A stretch of DNA of 64,000 nucleotides from Stutzerimonas stutzeri (lineage in GTDB: Bacteria; Pseudomonadota; Gammaproteobacteria; Pseudomonadales; Pseudomonadaceae): NCBI RefSeq assembly GCF_013522825.1, contig NZ_JAAMQZ010000029.1:1-64000 (forward strand). The letters run 5' to 3'. Positions 34,389-43,780 of this stretch are shown here, piece after piece; position 1 is the first letter of the stretch, and each line of letters opens with the position of its first letter. The notes below the pieces were generated by a model, which saw nothing but the letters and a program-made list of their open reading frames with translations, ran no database searches and was not told where the DNA came from. Made by a program: the position numbers and the translations under genes.

Positions 34389-34555
34389 GGCCCAGGTTGT
34401 GTAAAAACGTTTTTGCCTAGAAGCGGCCAGCTGAACTGACCCCAAAATCGCGTCGCTACGAAAAATCCAGGTCTGCTGAACAGCCAAGCTCCGTCAGATT
34501 TTACGTAGGGACCCAGACTTCAAAACGGGGTGTGCGTTTTTACACAGCCTGGGCC
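34389..34555. mobile_element. MITE-like element with 21-bp terminal inverted repeats
   Basis: 167 bases with ends GGCCCAGGTTGTGTAAAAAC and GGCCCAGGCTGTGTAAAAAC facing inward (one mismatch in 21). There is no coding capacity. Probably mobilised in trans by a transposase recognising GTGTAAAAAC-type ends. No convincing target duplication is visible. Confidence 0.6.
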
Positions 34556-34614
34556 GTTCTCTGCCAGTGCGACCGGCATCGTCAAGCTTAAGACAGCGGA
34601 TCACGGAAGATATA

Positions 34615-34641
34615 AAGAAGCCAGGCAGTGCTTGGCTTCTT
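34615..34641 (+). terminator. Hairpin, possible terminator after merR
   Basis: AAGAAGCCA and TGGCTTCTT form a 9-bp stem around a 9-base loop. No long T run follows, so termination efficiency is uncertain. It is downstream of the MerR gene and the MITE. Confidence 0.35.
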
Positions 34642-34720
34642 GTAATCGTCGGAGGGGGTTAAGTAAGGCGTATCCTCGTACGGGAAGGCTAACAAGGCGC
34701 CAAAGCCTGCAGCGCTCCTA

Positions 34721-35585
34721 GGTTCTGTACGAAAAGTCTGAACGGGTAGAATCGGCGCCATGACAGGCTGCAGGCCCGCATGGCAAAGCGCTACGAACTC
34801 CCGGATGCCGCCTGGGAGCTGATCGCAGATCTGGTTTCCCCCAAACAGAAGATGGGGCGGCCTCGCAGTGACGACCGGCTGATGGCGCGACTTGCCAGAG
34901 CGGCTCGGCCCATGGTCGACGTTATATCAGCGCTTTCGCGACAGGAGTGACGACGGCACGTTCGACCGGGTGCTTGAACGCTTGCACATTCGCCTGAGTC
35001 AAGAAGGCCTGATCTACCTATACCTGGATGATTGACTCAACAGCAGTGCGAGCAACCCGAGCTTCTTCTGGCGCCGGGAAAAAGGGGGGCCAGAAGAACC
35101 GGTAGACCATACATTGGGGCGTAGCCGAGGCGGCCTGACCACCAAGATCCACATGCTCTGCGATGCCAACGGTGTGCCTCTGCGCTTTTTGCTGTCGCCG
35201 TGTCAAGCCAGCGACATCTCACATGCTCAGGCACTACTCCTGGATCAGGTCCGGATTCCCGGCAAGCAAGGCCGGCCTCGAAAGCGCTGTCGCTGATTGC
35301 TGGCGGACAAGGGCTACGATGCTGAACACCTGCGCCACTACTGTGACCGTTACGGATGCAACCTGTGATTCCGCTGCGGAGCATGAAGCACAAGACCAAG
35401 CCGGGCTTACCCCGGCTGTTTGATCGCCCGACATACCGGCAACGTAACATCATCGAGCGGATGTTCAGCTGGCTGAAGGAAAGCCGCAGGATCGGGACTC
35501 GCTATGACAAGCTGGCAGTTTTGCCGCCATGGTCACGTTGGCTCGCACGCTGCGATGCCTATGACAGTACTTTTCGTACAGAACC
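34721..35585 (+). mobile_element. Degenerate IS5-family (IS427-like) insertion sequence
   Basis: The ends GGTTCTGTACGAAAAGT (34721-34737) and its inverted copy (35569-35585) bound 865 bases. The inside encodes a broken IS5-type transposase. No clear target duplication is seen next to the ends. Confidence 0.85.
34780..35570 (+). pseudogene. IS5-family transposase, inactivated
   Basis: Starts MAKRYELPDAAWELIADLV, the usual N-terminus, but the frame breaks soon after (near 34890), with missing sequence, and later carries frameshifts and an in-frame stop after GRPRKRCR, before LLADKGYDAEHLRHY. The segments GRSRGGLTTKIHMLCDANG and YRQRNIIERMFSWLKESRRIG, holding the DDE catalytic core, are recognisable in different frames. 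It cannot make an active protein. Confidence 0.88.
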
Positions 35586-35675
35586 AAGCCTTGCCGATAA
35601 AAGGAAGTATGATGTTCCGAATCAACTGGATGGCCGTTCTACCGCAAGTGCTTACATCCCCACGAGTTAACCGAA

Positions 35676-36110
35676 ATGAATCCTCAACCTCCAAGCATGA
35701 CCTGGAATCTGCTGCTGCTAACCTGGCTGGTCGCACTGGTATCGACGCTGTCCGCGCTGTTCATTGGTGAGGTGATGGGCCAGGCACCCTGCGTGTTGTG
35801 CTGGTTCCAGCGTGCCTTCATGTTTCCGCTGGCGGTGATCCTGGCCATAGCCTGCTACCGCTCGGATTTTACAGTCTGGCGTTATGCCCTACCGCTGACC
35901 GTTATCGGTGCGGCGCTGGCATTTGTTCACACGCTGCTCTATGCAGGGCTGATTCCGCAGCCGATCCAGCCCTGCACGGCCACTGGTCCATCCTGCTCAG
36001 GCGCCGGAATGACCCTCTTCGGCGTGGTGCCCCTGCCGGCACTCGCCTTGTTCAGCTTTATCCTGATCGCCATCCTGCTCATTCTCATCCGTCGGAGAAC
36101 AACTCCATGA
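35676..36110 (+). CDS. DsbB/BdbC-type disulfide-bond protein, copy 2
   Basis: 144-residue four-helix protein, a close paralogue of the one at 32573-33016 (shared LFIGEVMG, PCVLCWFQR and FTVWRYALPL). Redox pairs are Cys39/42 and Cys100/107. It is oriented opposite to copy 1 and lies 90 bases after the dead IS5 element, so it may be transcribed from a promoter within or near that element. Stop overlaps dsbA copy 2 by ATGA. Confidence 0.9.
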   Translation: MNPQPPSMTWNLLLLTWLVALVSTLSALFIGEVMGQAPCVLCWFQRAFMFPLAVILAIACYRSDFTVWRYALPLTVIGAALAFVHTLLYAGLIPQPIQPCTATGPSCSGAGMTLFGVVPLPALALFSFILIAILLILIRRRTTP

Positions 36111-36787
36111 ATCGCCGTTCCGTGGTCCTGATCGTCAGTGTCGTGATCCTGGCCGTCTTTGCTGCCGCTGCATTCTTCTATTCCCCCTCCCAGTCGCCTC
36201 AACAGGCCCAGGCTCCCGGTTCGACCGCCCAAGAGGCCGCGACACAAACCAAACAAGGCGGCGGCCAGTTGGTTCGCTTCCACTCACCGGTGCTCGGCCC
36301 GGCGCAGGCTCCAGTAACCATCGTCGAATTCTTTGATCCTTCCTGCGAGGCATGTCGCGCCTTTCACCCCTATGTGAAGCAGATCCTCGCCGAGAACCCG
36401 GAAGACGTGCGTTTGGTGCTGCGCTATGTACTGTTCCATCAAGGCTCCGAAGAGGTGGCGCGAATGCTGGAGGCGGCGCGTAAGCAAAATCTCCATGAAC
36501 AAGTGTTGGAGGCTGTGCTGGAGGCCCAACCCGGTTGGCACGATGATCCCAAGGTAACGCAGGCATGGGCTGCCGCAGAGCGCGTCGGTTTGAACTTGGA
36601 GCAGGCCCGCCAGGAGATGCATACGCCTGGCGTCAACGCCGTGCTGGAAACGGACATGCAGGACGTTAAGGCCGTTGGGGTTCGTGGCACGCCGACCTTT
36701 TTTGTCAATGGTCGTGCGCTCAGCGAGTTTGGCCCGGAGCCGCTGCGCCAGTTGGTGAACAGCGAAGTGGCCAAGGCACGGGAATAA
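36107..36787 (+). CDS. DsbA-family thiol oxidoreductase, copy 2
   Basis: 226-residue anchored thioredoxin-like protein paralogous to 31932-32576. Anchor helix about 5-27, a Gln/Ala-rich linker longer than in copy 1, active site FFDPSCEACRAF (Cys80/83) and cis-Pro loop RGTPTFFVNG. ATG 36107 is coupled to the dsbB stop; the longer open frame from 35798 is out of frame with dsbB and rejected. It forms a redox pair with the upstream DsbB. Confidence 0.9.
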   Translation: MNRRSVVLIVSVVILAVFAAAAFFYSPSQSPQQAQAPGSTAQEAATQTKQGGGQLVRFHSPVLGPAQAPVTIVEFFDPSCEACRAFHPYVKQILAENPEDVRLVLRYVLFHQGSEEVARMLEAARKQNLHEQVLEAVLEAQPGWHDDPKVTQAWAAAERVGLNLEQARQEMHTPGVNAVLETDMQDVKAVGVRGTPTFFVNGRALSEFGPEPLRQLVNSEVAKARE

Positions 36788-36791
36788 CACT

Positions 36792-37253
36792 ATGAGCGCG
36801 CTGGAAAACCGCGTGCCACCGCTGCTCGTGGCGGGCCTGATGGCTGTGCTGATGGGTTTGTCGGGAACCAAATTGCCGGGCTTCGAACTGGCATGGACCG
36901 CGCGCCTGACCTTCGCTTTGCCGGTACTGCTCCTGGGGCTCGGCGTGTGCCTCGCCGGCGTACTGTCGTTTCGCCGCGCTCGCACTACGGTCAATCCACT
37001 AATGCCGCAGCAGGCTTCGGCATTAGTGGAGGCTGGCATCTAGCAATACAGCCGCAATCCCATGTACTTAGGCTTCGCCATTATCCTTGCGGCTTGGGCG
37101 CTGGCCTTGGCCTCGCCTCTGACCCTGCTGGGCGTGGTTGCTTTCGTGCTGTACATGAACCGTTTCCAAGTAGCACCCGAAGAGTGGGCGCTGGAAGCAC
37201 TGTTCGGCGAATCATTCGTCCGCTACCGCGCACAAGTCCGCCGCTGGCTCTGA
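36792..37253 (+). pseudogene. Isoprenylcysteine methyltransferase-like protein, copy 2, interrupted by a stop
   Basis: The same 153-residue protein as at 31421-31882, but the codon after VEAGI is TAG (37041-37043) where copy 1 has Tyr in GIYRYSRNPMY. The frame continues as QYSRNPMYLGF through APEEWALEALFG to RYRAQVRRWL. Everything else is intact and in frame, so this is a young nonsense mutation, unless the stop is read through. It keeps the dsbB-dsbA-methyltransferase order. Confidence 0.85.
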
Positions 37254-37468
37254 GCCTCGGCGGCGTTAGCGTCTGCCGGGGCTTACTCGTCACATCAGCA
37301 TGCCGAAGATGCCCACGACCTAGCCTGATCTCCTTGTGAAGAACTGCTTTGGCCACATGCCGCTAGCATGTCTCTGGTCGATGACATAGCGGCAACGAGT
37401 GATGTCACAAGTTCACTCCGTTGATATCGAGCTAACTGTCTAGCAACAGCGTTGAGCGCAAAGCAGGC
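37254..37468. other. Intergenic, convergent with czcD
   Basis: 215 bases with no gene; the methyltransferase relic and czcD converge on it. No strong hairpin seen. Confidence 0.3.
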
Positions 37469-38389
37469 TTATGCTTCGCTGCGATGACTGTCGGCCTGCC
37501 TGGTGTCGATACAAACACTGCCGTCTAGCTCCATTTCAAGTGTCGAGTGGCTGACTTTGAATTGCTCATGAAGTACTCGTTTTAAATCAGTCTTTACTCG
37601 TTCAATATCGGGCAGGCTAGCCTTCTTGATGACAACATGTGCTTCCAGTGCGATTGTATGCTCAGCGATTTCCCATACGTGTACGTGGTGAACACTCACA
37701 ACGTCGTTTACATGTTCCATGATATTGATTATGTCGGCGATGGAAACTCCTTCTGGCGCGCCCTCCATCAACAAGTGAATGGTTTTAGGTAGCATGCTAA
37801 AGCCTTGCCAGAGCACGTAACCAGCAATCATCAGTGTCAGTACAGTATCCGTCCAGTACCAGCCATATAGAAGTATCAATGTCCCGGCGATAATCACGCC
37901 GACGGACGCCAGTGCATCCGACACATTGTGCAAGAATGCCGCCTTTATGTTCATGCTGTCCTTAGACATCGTGTATGTGAGCAAGGCAGTGACGATATCT
38001 ACAATCAAGGCTACTCCCGCGACCACGACCACCGTCCAACCTTCAATGGGCTGCGGGGAAAACAACCGGCCTACAGCCTCATAGATAAGATAGAGGCCGA
38101 CGATAATCAGCGTGACCAAGTTGATCAAAGCCGCTATGGTTTCACTGCGCCGGTAGCCAAAGGTTTTAAAAGCATCTGGCGGCCTGCGACCGATCTTACG
38201 TGCGATCAGCGCAATAACCAGTGATGCGGCATCGCTCAAATTATGTAGCGCGTCAGCTATGAGCGATAAGCTACCAGAAAGTATTCCGCCGACTATTTGC
38301 CCCAGTGTTAATGCTGTATTAACGCCAATAGCAACCATTAGACGCTTATCGCCTATGGCTTCGGTGTTATGGTTATGTTCGTGGACCAT
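37469..38389 (-). CDS. czcD: CzcD-type cation diffusion facilitator
   Basis: 306-residue Zn/Cd/Co proton antiporter. Six helices; helix II site DALHNLSDA and helix V site FLHNVSDALASVG are both HxxxD, as in Zn-exporting CzcD/ZitB. His-rich start (HEHNHN) and cytosolic C-terminal domain (VHHVHVWEIAEHTIALEAHV) with metal-binding histidines. Base composition is somewhat more AT-rich than its neighbours (codons such as TTA, ATA are used), suggesting separate acquisition. It is transcribed alone. Confidence 0.93.
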   Translation of the reverse strand: MVHEHNHNTEAIGDKRLMVAIGVNTALTLGQIVGGILSGSLSLIADALHNLSDAASLVIALIARKIGRRPPDAFKTFGYRRSETIAALINLVTLIIVGLYLIYEAVGRLFSPQPIEGWTVVVVAGVALIVDIVTALLTYTMSKDSMNIKAAFLHNVSDALASVGVIIAGTLILLYGWYWTDTVLTLMIAGYVLWQGFSMLPKTIHLLMEGAPEGVSIADIINIMEHVNDVVSVHHVHVWEIAEHTIALEAHVVIKKASLPDIERVKTDLKRVLHEQFKVSHSTLEMELDGSVCIDTRQADSHRSEA

Positions 38390-38789
38390 TGGTTTATAAC
38401 CGCCTATTAAAAAACCACCATTAGACTAAGGCCAAGAAGCCAAACAGCCGCCCATAACGGCAAATAGACAATAATAGCCATTTATATCGTCTTGCACGGA
38501 AACAGCTTCCAAACCATTGACAGAAATCTGACCACCACCGCCCGCGTTCGTGCGTCATTGCCTACAATATGCCGATAACTGGCCGACCCTTGTCATGGTC
38601 TGAACATGACAGACCTGTAATCTTTCGATAATTTTCCGGGGGCTCAAGCTGCACTGCGAAATATTACATTTCAATAATGTAATGCTTGGCTCACACTGCC
38701 GTTATCTTCGGTCGCGCAAAATTCATTCGCACCTGTAGAGCTCACCGGGAAAGCTCAATAAGCCACTTGAATTTCGCGAGGACTGCATT
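38390..38789. other. Divergent regulatory region between czcD and the 38790 gene
   Basis: 400 bases with no gene. It contains a CopR-like 8-5-8 inverted repeat (38663-38683) about 110 bases before the 38790 start. Its AT-rich left half is upstream of czcD. Nothing else is identifiable. Confidence 0.45.
38663..38683. promoter_or_regulatory. CopR-like operator before the 38790 gene
   Basis: ATTACATT-TCAAT-AATGTAAT, perfect 8-5-8 inverted repeat. Same class as 45148-45163. Followed by ATGCTTG, which also follows the 45148 box at similar distance, so the pair may share promoter geometry. Confidence 0.6.
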
Positions 38790-39020
38790 ATGAACCTGTT
38801 GAAAGCTATTGTTGTTGGATCGGTCATCTTCGGCTCCGCATTGTCTTATGCAGGAGATGGCTATGACCGTTCAATGAAATTTAATGAAAAATTCCGTGCA
38901 GATCAAAAACGAATTCACGGATCCGAGTCAGCTGGAAAAAAATTAGACGTCCTAGAAGCTAAGAATACGCGACCAGATCAGAGCAATATGCTAATCAAGA
39001 AAGAAACCAAAACTGACTAA
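38790..39020 (+). CDS. Small secreted protein, possibly PtrA-like, unknown function
   Basis: 76-residue protein: signal peptide about 1-21 (ending LSYAG), then a short lysine/glutamate-rich mature chain with DGYDRSMKFNEKFRADQKR. The acidic Gly-Asp start followed by Arg resembles the N-terminus of small copper-induced Pseudomonas proteins of the PtrA type, but the match is weak. It has its own CopR-like box upstream and a strong terminator downstream (39084), so it is a one-gene metal-responsive unit. Confidence 0.65.
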   Translation: MNLLKAIVVGSVIFGSALSYAGDGYDRSMKFNEKFRADQKRIHGSESAGKKLDVLEAKNTRPDQSNMLIKKETKTD

Positions 39021-39083
39021 CCGCTTCATCCCGAACAATCTCCGCCTCCGATAGCTTCCGAGTCCCGTTGGTAAAGCTGTATT

Positions 39084-39109
39084 AAGCGCCTTTCGAGGCG
39101 CTTTTTTTT
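39084..39109 (+). terminator. Rho-independent terminator after the 38790 gene
   Basis: AAGCGCCT-TTCG-AGGCGCTT stem-loop followed by a run of T. Confidence 0.85.
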
Positions 39110-39200
39110 CTTCCAATAACGTGCCCGTCATCGTTACCAGCGCATTGGGGGCCCACAAATCGCTCAGTGAACCCTTTAAAGCTTCGATTTTGATGTTCAT

Positions 39201-39231
39201 AAAAAAGGCCAGGCATCGAGCCTGGCCTTTT
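39201..39231 (-). terminator. Rho-independent terminator of czcCBA
   Basis: 12-bp stem (AAAAGGCCAGGC and GCCTGGCCTTTT) around ATCGA. On the minus strand the stem is followed by a U run (plus-strand A run 39201-39206); the T run on the plus side may make it bidirectional. It lies 17 bases past the czcA stop. Confidence 0.85.
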
Positions 39232-39247
39232 TGTGCGAAAACCAATA

Positions 39248-42200
39248 TCAGGTCGCGTCCTCATTCTCTTCGTTGCGTCTCCTGCGGCCCTGCAGGACCG
39301 TGTAATAGAGCGCTGGCAATACCAGCAGCGTCAGTGCCGTCGAGGAGAGGATGCCGCCAATGACTACGGTTGCCAGGGGCCGCTGGACTTCCGCACCGGT
39401 CCCGGTGGCCAACGCCATTGGGACGAAGCCGAGCGACGCCACCAGCGCTGTCATCAGGACTGGGCGCAATCGCACCAGTGCGCCCTCACGCACAGCCTCG
39501 GATAAAGGCCGGCCTTCCTCTAGCAATCCTTTAATGAAAGCAATCATCACCAGTCCGTTGAGTACTGCCACACCCGACAACGCGATGAACCCGACGCCAG
39601 CGGAAATTGAGAGGGGAATGTCCCGGAGCCAGAGTGCAAGAATTCCCCCAGTAAGCGCGAACGGAATGCCAGTGAAGACGACCAGCCCATCGCGCAGTGT
39701 GTTGAACATCATGAACAGCAGCACGAAGACCAGCAGTAAGGCGACTGGGACGACCAGCTGCAGGCGCTTGGCGGCAGCCTGCAGCTGCTCGAACTGCCCA
39801 CCCCACGTCGTCCAGTAACCGGGCGGTACCGGGTTTCGTTCAGCGATTGCTGCAGACGCATCTTGGACGAAACTGCCAATGTCACGCCCTCGAACGTTGG
39901 CGCTTACCACCACCAGACGCTTGCCATCCTCACGGCTGATCTGATTCGGGCCCAGCACGAATTCCAGCGTGGCAACCTCAGCCAGCGGGATAAAGTCGAT
40001 TCGGTCGTTGGCAGCACCCGCTACCGCTGGCACCGGAATCGGCAGGCGAGCCAGCACATCCGGATCGGCACGCAGCGTATCGGAAAGACGAACAACGATG
40101 TCGAAACGACGGTCACCCTCAAAAAAGGTTCCGGCTTCCCGTCCGCCAATCGCGGCGGCGACGGTATCCTGCACATCGCCGATGTTGAGCCCGAAGCGTG
40201 CCGCCTTGTCACGATCCACATTGACGCTCAGCAATGGGAGGCCCGTCGTCTGCTCCACTTTAACTTCGGAAGCGCCTGGTACGTCTTGCAATATCGCCGC
40301 GATGTCATCAGCTGTTTTGTTGAGAACATCCATATCGTCCCCGAACACCTTAACGGCCACATCGCTGCGAACTCCGGAAATTAGCTCGTTAAAGCGTAAC
40401 TGGATCGGCTGAGACATCTCATAGTTGCTGCCCGGCACAGATGCGGCCGCCTTTTGGATGTCCTCAATGAGCTGCTCGCGGGATTTGTCCGGATCTGGCC
40501 ATTCTTCCTTGGGCTTGAGCATCACATAGCTGTCCGAAATATTCGGCGGCATCGGGTCAGCCGCGATCTCGGCGGTGCCGGTTCGGGCAAATGTACGCTT
40601 GACCTCCGGGACCTGCTCGGCAATTGCCTTTTCCAGCCGCTGCTGCATATCCACGGATTGGGAGAGGCTGGTCCCTGGAACGCGCAGAGCTTGAAGCGCA
40701 AAATCACCCTCGCTAAGGCTCGGAATGAACTCGCTACCCATTCGCATCACCAGCAGGGCAGACAGCAGCACGCTAGCGACGGCGCCACTGAATACCAATG
40801 TGCGGTGACGCATGACCCAGTCGAGCACGGGCGCATAGCCATTGCGCGCTGCGCGCATCAGGCGGTTGTCCTTCTCTTGCACCTTACCAGTGACAAAAAG
40901 CGCAACAGCAGCGGGCACGAAGGTGACCGATAGAATCATGGCACCCAACAGTGCGATTACCACGGTGAATGCCATGGGGTGGAACATCTTCCCCTCGACA
41001 CCGGTGAGCGCAAAGATGGGCAGGTAGACCACCATGATGATCAGCTGGCCGTAGATGAGCGGACGCCGTGCCTCCTTGGCCGCCGCGAATACTTCGTGGA
41101 AACGCTCGCTACGGGTCAGAATCCTGCCATGTTTTTCCTGGGCGTGGGCAAGCCGGCGGATGGCGTTTTCGACGATGACCACCGCACCGTCGACGATGAT
41201 GCCGAAGTCGAGAGCCCCTAGGCTCATGAGGTTGGCACTGACTTTGTTGGTGGCCATGCCGGTGAAGGTGAACAGCATGGACAACGGGATGACCATTGCT
41301 GTGATCAGGGCTGCACGCAGGTTGCCGAGGAAGAGAAACAGCACGGCGATAACCAGGATCGCGCCTTCGATCAGGTTCTTGCGAACCGTGGCGATGGCCT
41401 TGTCCACGAGGTCGGTCCGGTCATAGACCGTTATCGCGCTTACGCCTTTTGGCAGGTTCTGGTTGATACTCTCCAAGCGCTGCGCGACGGCCTGCGACAC
41501 GCTACGGCTATTTTCTCCTACCAGCATGAAGGCGGTCCCAAGGACCACCTCGCGTCCATTGTCGGTGGCCGCCCCTGAACGCAGCTCACGGCCGATCCCC
41601 ACTTCGGCAATATCGCGAACCCGCACGGGCGCGCCGCCTGCGTTGCTCAGGACGATATTGCCAATGTCCGCGGGGGAGTCGAGCTGGCCAGGTGTGCGGA
41701 TCGACAACTGTTCGCCGTTACGCTCAATGAAGCCGGCGCCGACGTTGGCATTGTTGCGCTCAAGCGCAACGACGAGCTGTTCCAGAGTGATTCGGTAAGC
41801 GGCCATGAGCTTCGGGTCGGGCGCGACCTGATACTCTTTGGCGAAGCCACCGATTGTGTTGATCTCGGCAACCCCTCGAACGTTTCGCAGCTGCGGCTTG
41901 ATGATCCAGTCCTGGATTTCGCGCAGGTCCGTCGGCGTGTAGGGCTGACCATCAGCACGGCGCGCCTCGGGCTCTGCCTCGACCGTCCAGAGGAAAATTT
42001 CCCCCAGGCCCGTGGAGATGGGACCGAGGGTGACCTCCACGCCCTGCGGAAGCTCATTACTCGCGGCCTGCAGCCGTTCACTCACAAGTTGCCGAGCGAA
42101 ATAGAGATCGGTGCCATCGTCAAAGATCACGGTGATCTGAGCGAACCCGGAGCGCGACAATGAACGTGTCTGGCGCAGGTGGGGCAAGCCGGCCATCGCC

Positions 42201-42412
42201 GTCTCGATGGGGAAGGTAACGCGTTGCTCGGTTTCAAGCGGCGACGCGCCTGGGACTGCGACGTTAATTTGAACCTGTACATTGGTGATGTCGGGCACAG
42301 CGTCGATGGGCAAGTGCTGGTAGCTATAAACCCCGACGCCGGCCATGCCCAAGACCGCGAGCAGCACTAGCCAGCGCTGCTCGATGGCGAAGCGAAGAAT
42401 ACGTTCGAACAT
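39248..42412 (-). CDS. czcA: CzcA-type Zn/Cd/Co HME-RND efflux pump
   Basis: 1054-residue inner-membrane antiporter. The helix IV signature DFGIIVDGAVVIVEN (about residue 400) is the HME1 form typical of divalent Zn/Co/Cd pumps. It starts MFERILRFAIEQRWLV and has the 12-helix, two-loop RND plan. Although about the same size as CusA at 4728, it differs through most of the periplasmic part, so the two pumps have different substrates. It is the last gene of czcCBA, 19 bases after czcB. Confidence 0.95.
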   Translation of the reverse strand: MFERILRFAIEQRWLVLLAVLGMAGVGVYSYQHLPIDAVPDITNVQVQINVAVPGASPLETEQRVTFPIETAMAGLPHLRQTRSLSRSGFAQITVIFDDGTDLYFARQLVSERLQAASNELPQGVEVTLGPISTGLGEIFLWTVEAEPEARRADGQPYTPTDLREIQDWIIKPQLRNVRGVAEINTIGGFAKEYQVAPDPKLMAAYRITLEQLVVALERNNANVGAGFIERNGEQLSIRTPGQLDSPADIGNIVLSNAGGAPVRVRDIAEVGIGRELRSGAATDNGREVVLGTAFMLVGENSRSVSQAVAQRLESINQNLPKGVSAITVYDRTDLVDKAIATVRKNLIEGAILVIAVLFLFLGNLRAALITAMVIPLSMLFTFTGMATNKVSANLMSLGALDFGIIVDGAVVIVENAIRRLAHAQEKHGRILTRSERFHEVFAAAKEARRPLIYGQLIIMVVYLPIFALTGVEGKMFHPMAFTVVIALLGAMILSVTFVPAAVALFVTGKVQEKDNRLMRAARNGYAPVLDWVMRHRTLVFSGAVASVLLSALLVMRMGSEFIPSLSEGDFALQALRVPGTSLSQSVDMQQRLEKAIAEQVPEVKRTFARTGTAEIAADPMPPNISDSYVMLKPKEEWPDPDKSREQLIEDIQKAAASVPGSNYEMSQPIQLRFNELISGVRSDVAVKVFGDDMDVLNKTADDIAAILQDVPGASEVKVEQTTGLPLLSVNVDRDKAARFGLNIGDVQDTVAAAIGGREAGTFFEGDRRFDIVVRLSDTLRADPDVLARLPIPVPAVAGAANDRIDFIPLAEVATLEFVLGPNQISREDGKRLVVVSANVRGRDIGSFVQDASAAIAERNPVPPGYWTTWGGQFEQLQAAAKRLQLVVPVALLLVFVLLFMMFNTLRDGLVVFTGIPFALTGGILALWLRDIPLSISAGVGFIALSGVAVLNGLVMIAFIKGLLEEGRPLSEAVREGALVRLRPVLMTALVASLGFVPMALATGTGAEVQRPLATVVIGGILSSTALTLLVLPALYYTVLQGRRRRNEENEDAT

Positions 42413-42431
42413 GAGTTAGGTATCCGGAGGA

Positions 42432-43739
42432 TCAGTGAACGTGCTCGGCGGAGCCTTTGCCGAGTTCGGATTTCAGGATGAAGCTGCCAGCGGTCGCGAT
42501 CTGTTGGCCGGCCTGCAATCCGTCACGAATTTCCACGCGATTTTCGTCGCGCTGGCCCAGCGAGACCGAGTGCGCCTGGAAGCCGTGCGGCGTGCGAACG
42601 AAAACCGTCGGCGCGTTTTCGACGGTCTGGACCGCCTCGACTGGAACCGTGACCGGAACACTACGTCCGTCGGCGCTAACTCGGACCGTCACGAAAAGAC
42701 CGGGACGCCAAGCCCCATCGGGGTTGGCCAGGGTCACGCGGGCTGTTGCGGCACGCGTCTGCTCGCCCAGCAGGCTGCCCACATGGGCGACCTTACCCAT
42801 TGTTCGCACCCCTAGCTCGCCGGCAACAACTTCGACTTCTCGGCCGACGGTTACGCGCATCAAATCACGGGCAGGTACGCTGAACGTAGCCCAAACCCGC
42901 GACAAATCAGTCAGCGTGAAGACGCTGGTCGTTTCATCTGCACGTTCGCCCAGCACAATATGCTTCTCGACGACGACTGCATCGAAAGGTGCACGGAGCT
43001 CGTAGCGATTGCCCACACCGGAGTCACTTCCGCCGCCCAGCGCCCGTGTTTTTTCCTGGGCATTACGCAAGTCGATTTCTGCTACGCGCAGGCTCTGCTG
43101 GGCCTGCAAATAGTCCTGTTCTGCAGAGATACGCTCCTGCCACAGAGTGCGCTCACGCTCGAACAAGATGCGAGCCAGTCGGAGGCGCTGCTCGGCGGCA
43201 GCCAGCTCACTACGCTGTTCGGACAGCTGCTGGCTGGCGATAACCGCCAGCAACTGGCCCTTCTTCACCTGGTCACCCAGGTTGACCGAAACAGATTCGA
43301 CAACGCCTGCCACACGGGGCACGACATGCGCCGTGCGGTCTTCGTCGAAACGCAGCTCGCCCGGCAGGGAAACGGACGAGCCGATCTCGGCTGGTCCGAC
43401 CTTGCTTAGCTGAATGCCTGCGGCACGTATTTGCTCCTCAGATAGCTCAATCTCACCTTCGGCGTGCTCTTCGTTGCCGTGCTTGTCCTCCTCACCGCCA
43501 TGACCGCTTTCGTCACCATGGCCGTGGTCATCGCCTTCAGCGCCATGACCATCTTCGTCCCCATGGTCGTCCTTGGATTTCTCTTGACCGCTTTCTCCAT
43601 CCTCATGCGCATGGCCATCCTCGGCGTGCTCAGCCTTGTTATCGCTGGCCTGTGCGTCAAGAACGAAGCCTTGTCTTACGCCAATGCCTGTCAGCAGTAT
43701 CAAAGTGACCGCCAGAGCGATTCCCGTCTGTTTTTTCAT
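42432..43739 (-). CDS. czcB: CzcB-type membrane fusion protein with His/Asp-rich segment
   Basis: 435-residue adaptor. After the anchor (about 5-28) is a 60-residue acidic/His segment (about 38-98, many DDHG, DGHG and DESGHGG units) that can bind metal in the periplasm. Then RND adaptor domains: beta-barrel/lipoyl hairpin (about 130-290: APFDAVVVEKHIVLGERAD) and the C-terminal domain. ATG 43739 has GGGGGAG upstream; the longer open frame to 43784 overlaps nothing useful. Confidence 0.92.
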   Translation of the reverse strand: MKKQTGIALAVTLILLTGIGVRQGFVLDAQASDNKAEHAEDGHAHEDGESGQEKSKDDHGDEDGHGAEGDDHGHGDESGHGGEEDKHGNEEHAEGEIELSEEQIRAAGIQLSKVGPAEIGSSVSLPGELRFDEDRTAHVVPRVAGVVESVSVNLGDQVKKGQLLAVIASQQLSEQRSELAAAEQRLRLARILFERERTLWQERISAEQDYLQAQQSLRVAEIDLRNAQEKTRALGGGSDSGVGNRYELRAPFDAVVVEKHIVLGERADETTSVFTLTDLSRVWATFSVPARDLMRVTVGREVEVVAGELGVRTMGKVAHVGSLLGEQTRAATARVTLANPDGAWRPGLFVTVRVSADGRSVPVTVPVEAVQTVENAPTVFVRTPHGFQAHSVSLGQRDENRVEIRDGLQAGQQIATAGSFILKSELGKGSAEHVH

Positions 43740-43780
43740 GCAAGCTCCCCCACCGCCAATACGTAATGGCGGCGTTTCGG

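Noticed and set aside
35798..36106. N-terminal extension of dsbA copy 2
   Set aside because: Lies inside dsbB copy 2 in another frame; the ATGA-coupled start at 36107 fits the family.
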